Shown in pieces: positions 33,877 to 37,140 of a DNA stretch of 37,140 nucleotides. This stretch comes from Defluviitaleaceae bacterium (GTDB lineage Bacteria > Bacillota > Clostridia > Lachnospirales > WQUN01). The DNA is taken from assembly GCA_009785615.1 (NCBI GenBank), contig WQVX01000009.1:1-37140 (forward strand), given 5' to 3'. A model generated the notes under the pieces. The model ran no database searches. It saw nothing but the letters and a program-made list of their open reading frames with translations, and was not told where the DNA came from. The position numbers and the translations under genes were made by a program. Every line of letters starts with the position of its first letter. The stretch's first letter is position 1.

Positions 33877-34771
33877 TGTAAATCACATCCCCTTCAAGTC
33901 TGGGGTTGCCTTGATGCCCCACATGTAATCGCTGTGTATTGCGATCAAAGTGTATCCAATCGCCAATAAAACGACTTCTTAAATTGATTGTTTGCCCTCT
34001 ATGATTCAAAAATACAGTGAAATTATTAGAGTCTACCCTCAATTCACTGCCCGGAGGCATTTCTCCACTGATGAAGAATGTTTGATAGCGGCGCAATGCG
34101 ATACGCAAAAAGTTATTGATAATCTCGTATAAATCCGATTCTTCCCACATTATTTTGCCAACGTGGACATTGCCTTCTAATATCTCTTTTATTTCAAATT
34201 CAGTGTAGAAGATTTTTCCTGCATGAGAATTATTTTCAATAACTTCTTTAATATTTGGCAATTGGTACATTATCTTGCCGCTATGCATTTGTCCTGTAAC
34301 ACGCTCTTGCATATTTGACTCGTTAAAGGCGTAAACTAATAATTCAAGAGGTTCGTGCGTGATTCTTTCATAAAGCTGAACTGAATTAGGCAAAATTGCT
34401 GAAGGATTTGCTCTAACATCTAGCTGTTCCCTAATTCTTGAAATCACGCTTATAATCTTTGTTTGTCCAATTAAGCCGCCCATGTGCTCATGTATAATTG
34501 ACTCTGCATCAAGATAGCGATACATGTCGTTAGAAGAATTAAAGCTCATGGTATTGAAACCACCAACATTAAAGCTTGAACCTATAATCCCAAAATTGAA
34601 AGTAGAGCCTTTGATTTCAGCTTGAAGGATTTCTGTAAGAGCAGATTCAGCATCCACAAATTTAGTGAGTATAACACCTTCTATACGCTCACTAATTATG
34701 CTTGTCGCATTAAGTTCAACATAATAATCATCTGTACCAATGTTAAATTCGCCTAAGTTAAATCTAATCAT
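33860..34771 (-). CDS. Tail protein carrying a Dit-like C-terminal domain and internal repeats
   Basis: A 303-residue protein. The N-terminal part is rich in Phe-Asn (FNLGEFNIG, FNFGIIGSSFNVGGFN). The middle (about 155-225) has three to four ~26-residue repeats built on H-x-GKI-M/F-Y/W then EI/EVIE (HSGKIMY, HAGKIFY, HVGKIMW). The last ~70 residues (FISGEMPPGSELRVDS to GDVIYNDRWL) look like the C-terminal domain of siphovirus distal tail proteins. The Dit N-terminal half lies two genes upstream. Start overlaps the upstream stop by 8 bases. Function as a tail-tip component is inferred from position. Confidence 0.6.
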   Translation of the reverse strand: MIRFNLGEFNIGTDDYYVELNATSIISERIEGVILTKFVDAESALTEILQAEIKGSTFNFGIIGSSFNVGGFNTMSFNSSNDMYRYLDAESIIHEHMGGLIGQTKIISVISRIREQLDVRANPSAILPNSVQLYERITHEPLELLVYAFNESNMQERVTGQMHSGKIMYQLPNIKEVIENNSHAGKIFYTEFEIKEILEGNVHVGKIMWEESDLYEIINNFLRIALRRYQTFFISGEMPPGSELRVDSNNFTVFLNHRGQTINLRSRFIGDWIHFDRNTQRLHVGHQGNPRLEGDVIYNDRWL

Positions 34772-35555
34772 GGCTAATTATAATGCTTCTTTCTGCGAAG
34801 CGTCCTATATAGCCCCTATGAATTTCTTCAGGATTTGGACTTGAATCAAAGGCGGCTATTGCAGCACCTGTTGCTGCCTGCATAAAACCTCTGTACCTCC
34901 ACATGCCCCAGCGATCTAATGGTGTTGGGAAAGTAACTGTATTTGTGTTTGTTATAGTCATAACTCCATTAACTACATGTGGGGCAGTAAATGTTATAGC
35001 AGGACGTGAGTAATTTTCTCCACTAAGTTCACCTCCCCCTGATTCAGGATTTCCATCAAACATAGCAGCATGTGTTGTAAAACCGGTCAATGATTGACCT
35101 CGAAGAAGATTTAAATATGCCGTACGGAATTGACGTGAAAAATTGCCACGGCTCCAATAAATTATGTCTCCGGCTAAAATACCGGGCTGTTGATTTGGTC
35201 TGATTTCAAGCGGAACGGTTAGCTCGCCCCTAAGCAACATGTTACCCTGTGGGTCGCCCGGTTGTTGTCTATCAAATATACCTATATATCTGACACTTCC
35301 CGGTGATTGTGAGGACATTGGCCATGTAATATCTTGTGTATTACTGATGGATAAATGCCCATTAAAGTCCGCTGGAGGTGTAAATGATATTGGTTGTCGT
35401 TGATAGCCTTCATACACGACTTCAGCACCCGCTTGGCCTGTATTTGTTGGGTCAGTTAGGAAAAGACCGCAAAACAATTGACCATAACCATTGGTAGATT
35501 GATTTTGAAAAGCGTTTAACACTTGCCTTGAAAAAAAATGAGTTGAAAAATACAT
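34764..35555 (-). CDS. Phage tail protein with a duplicated domain
   Basis: A 263-residue protein made of two related halves. Half one (about 30-100: LFLTDPTNTGQAGAEVVYEGYQRQPISFTPPADFNGH, NTQDITWPMS, VRYIGIFD) matches half two (about 165-235: AMFDGNPESGGGELSGENYSRPAITFTAPHVVNGV, NTNTVTFPTP, WRYRGFMQA) motif by motif. This domain resembles a fibre-associated module of siphovirus tails, often annotated only as tail protein. AAGGAGAA precedes the ATG by about 6 bases. It lies between the Dit N-terminal gene and the gene carrying a Dit-like C-terminus. Confidence 0.65.
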   Translation of the reverse strand: MYFSTHFFSRQVLNAFQNQSTNGYGQLFCGLFLTDPTNTGQAGAEVVYEGYQRQPISFTPPADFNGHLSISNTQDITWPMSSQSPGSVRYIGIFDRQQPGDPQGNMLLRGELTVPLEIRPNQQPGILAGDIIYWSRGNFSRQFRTAYLNLLRGQSLTGFTTHAAMFDGNPESGGGELSGENYSRPAITFTAPHVVNGVMTITNTNTVTFPTPLDRWGMWRYRGFMQAATGAAIAAFDSSPNPEEIHRGYIGRFAERSIIISHD

Positions 35556-35570
35556 AAAAATTTCTCCTTT

Positions 35571-36125
35571 TTATAACAGACTTAACGCTGTTACAGTTAT
35601 ATTTCTCACCGGCACGTTGTTGTTGTTTCTTAAAATTATCAACGTGGGGGTGGATGCAGTGCCATGATAATTAATATCTGTGTACCCGGTAGCTATCCTA
35701 GAGATAGTCTGATCGCTGTATGCAAACGGATCACAGAAAAATGATAAATTAAATGTTCCTGTTGGGGTTTGATTGTTATTAAACCCACGGTAATAATAGG
35801 CATTTAGTTCTGAACTGTCGTACAAGCTTGCCATATAATGCTTGTACGGCTCAATATCTAAAACCAGCGGGCCTTTACGACTTAGCCAAAGTGTTATTTC
35901 TCTAATATCATGTCGGACTTTGGGATCTTTCCAAAAACAATTTAAATTTAAAATTCGATTGTCGTACATGTTATTTTCAAAGTCGTAAGTGCCATGTCGG
36001 AAATCTATCTTCTTGCGCCCTTGCCTTTTTGGAGGGCTAAAAAAATCTTGCTCGGTTGCATATATGCCATAATCTTTGCTGGACACTCCATTGTATCTAA
36101 ATGTAAATGCACTCATATCAACCAC
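35571..36125 (-). CDS. Distal tail protein (Dit), N-terminal domain
   Basis: A 184-residue protein matching the N-terminal half of siphovirus Dit, the hexameric ring joining tail tube to tip: FTFRYNGVSSKDYGIYATE, KIDFRHGTYDFENNMYDN, LNLNCFWKD and TFNLSFFCDPFAY. It ends YHGTASTPTLIILRNNNN…VRNITVTALSLL. Full Dit proteins are about 250-300 residues with a second beta domain; here the second domain is missing, and a similar sequence occurs at the end of the 303-aa gene. It follows the tape measure gene by 3 bases, the expected Dit position. Confidence 0.8.
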   Translation of the reverse strand: MVDMSAFTFRYNGVSSKDYGIYATEQDFFSPPKRQGRKKIDFRHGTYDFENNMYDNRILNLNCFWKDPKVRHDIREITLWLSRKGPLVLDIEPYKHYMASLYDSSELNAYYYRGFNNNQTPTGTFNLSFFCDPFAYSDQTISRIATGYTDINYHGTASTPTLIILRNNNNVPVRNITVTALSLL

Positions 36126-36128
36126 CTT

Positions 36129-37140
36129 CTATATTTCTGCAAATCCTGCACCTCTTAACGTGTCATGTAATCTTTGGGCCTGTTTTCTATTTATCATATC
36201 AATGTCTATTTCATCCTCTACAGTCCATTCTTGGTTAAAAATTATTTGGATTGGTCCGGTATCTTTTGCAGATGATACTTTGCCAATGCTGCCAACATTA
36301 CGTTCAAGGCTACTTAAAGCTGTAAATGCCGGATTTATGGTAGCATTGTCCAAATCTCCAAAAGTGTCCTCTATAGTCTTTTTGATTGTGCCATCCATAG
36401 ATTTTACACCTGTGACAAAACCTTCACCTACGCCTATTCCAATCCCGGCAAATAGCCTTGATGGAGAGTTCATATCAAACATGTTTTTAGCTGTACGCTC
36501 TGCGGCATGGCACATTTCTTTTATTGCAGCTACAACTTCTTGGATGCCTTGACGTATTCCCCGGGCTGTGCTGCTTGCAATGTTTTGTCCTGCCGGGACA
36601 AATTGCTGAGTACCAAGGCGTCTTACTTCGTCTGCAAGTCCTTGAATTTCTTGAGCAGTTTCCTGACGTAGTGGTTGTAATTCTGCTACAGCCATTCGGC
36701 GGGCTATTTCATGTTGTTCACGCCACAAATTTACATATTTTGTTAGTTCAACATCACTCATTCTGTTTAATGCTGCAATTTCTGTTGCTGCACTTGGCCC
36801 CATTTCTCGAAGTTGTTGAAGTAACCCTTCGTCAATAGCCCTTCTGGAAAGAGTATCGATGTTTCTTTCCCAATCACGCATTTGGTTAACTTGAGCATCT
36901 AAATTGCCCATAAGCTGTGTGTGTTGTACCTCTTCCCGCTCCCGCAGCTCTGCAAATAAGCCAAAAGTACCGGCTATCGAAGAAGCTCTTCTGTCGATCG
37001 CGTCTTGGTATCGTTGCTCGGCCTGCTCCATGCGTTCCATAAGGCGTTCTTGTTCTTGGAAAATGCCACGTTGGAAATTGTAGTACTCTTGTAATTGCTG
37101 CTTGTTTTCGTCATACATTCGTTGATTGGCTTCGCTAAAT
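36129..37140 (-). CDS. Tape measure protein, C-terminal part (partial)
   Basis: The frame stays open to the right edge (FSEANQR precedes the first Met), so the 329 residues visible from 37118 are the end of a longer protein. Long charged helices (about 1-180, with EQERLMERMEQAEQRY) form coiled coil. A membrane-like segment and the tape-measure signature MNSPSRLFAGIGIGVGEGFVTGV lie near residues 214-236. In siphoviruses the tape measure sets tail length and is followed by Dit, as here. Confidence 0.85.
   Translation of the reverse strand, partial: FSEANQRMYDENKQQLQEYYNFQRGIFQEQERLMERMEQAEQRYQDAIDRRASSIAGTFGLFAELREREEVQHTQLMGNLDAQVNQMRDWERNIDTLSRRAIDEGLLQQLREMGPSAATEIAALNRMSDVELTKYVNLWREQHEIARRMAVAELQPLRQETAQEIQGLADEVRRLGTQQFVPAGQNIASSTARGIRQGIQEVVAAIKEMCHAAERTAKNMFDMNSPSRLFAGIGIGVGEGFVTGVKSMDGTIKKTIEDTFGDLDNATINPAFTALSSLERNVGSIGKVSSAKDTGPIQIIFNQEWTVEDEIDIDMINRKQAQRLHDTLRGAGFAEI

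Noticed and set aside
1-37140. CRISPR arrays, tRNA and rRNA genes, insertion sequences
   Set aside because: No regularly spaced repeats, no cloverleaf with a T-loop GTTCRA, no transposase or integrase found by eye on either strand.

Overview
The window comes from a low-GC, endospore-forming member of the Clostridia. The reasons are a forespore sigma factor (SigG), RecU, a NiaR/NiaX niacin system with ECF-type S components, a class II (B12-dependent) ribonucleotide reductase, a clostridial-type DHFR, purine-rich Shine-Dalgarno sites, and several TTG/GTG starts. I cannot name the genus from sequence alone.

Layout. (1) 1-5700: the tail of a rightward gene, a bidirectional terminator, then a leftward run of thymidylate kinase, a DUF58 protein, a MoxR ATPase, an SDR oxidoreductase, a Gfo/Idh/MocA oxidoreductase and an RpiB-type sugar-phosphate isomerase. 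(2) 5640-9810: a rightward MATE exporter, RarA and an M29 aminopeptidase, closed by a terminator. (3) 9860-13450: RecU, a lipoprotein with a degenerate GH26-like domain, rplM-rpsI with their own promoter, and a RadC-family protein. (4) 13550-17620: a decayed PH-domain gene, then a GH2 glycosidase and a D-2-hydroxyacid dehydrogenase that probably form one unit. (5) 17700-18910: the niacin repressor NiaR followed by the niacin S component NiaX, with a clear palindromic operator over the niaX promoter. (6) 18920-26480: tyrS, proC, sigG, an ECF S component behind a structured leader, an unrecognised conserved protein, folA, a CofE-like ligase, a double-OB SSB-like protein and a short unrecognised protein. 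(7) 26700-29650: nrdJ. (8) 29845-37140, all leftward: the tail-tip end of a siphovirus-like structural module (tape measure C-terminus, Dit N-terminal half, a duplicated-domain protein, a protein carrying a Dit-like C-terminus, a tail/fibre protein with octapeptide repeats and a His-rich tip, a 60-aa protein, a DUF6273-like fibre and a 124-aa protein). A 20-bp bidirectional terminator separates this from nrdJ.

Working together: NiaR should repress niaX when niacin is plentiful. The GH2 enzyme, dehydrogenase and oxidoreductase/RpiB cluster point to use of plant-type or host sugars. RecU, RarA, RadC and the SSB-like protein are genome-maintenance genes. NrdJ, Tmk and DHFR serve DNA precursor supply.

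Most interesting items: the phage tail module that stops at host nrdJ with no lysis genes visible, its apparently split Dit and its octapeptide-repeat fibre; the structured leader before the ECF S component; the GH26-like lipoprotein that seems to lack both catalytic glutamates; the CofE-like ligase; and the PH-domain pseudogene. I see no CRISPR array, rRNA, tRNA, transposase or integrase. No stretch over 300 bases is empty except the area around the pseudogene (13448-14262).
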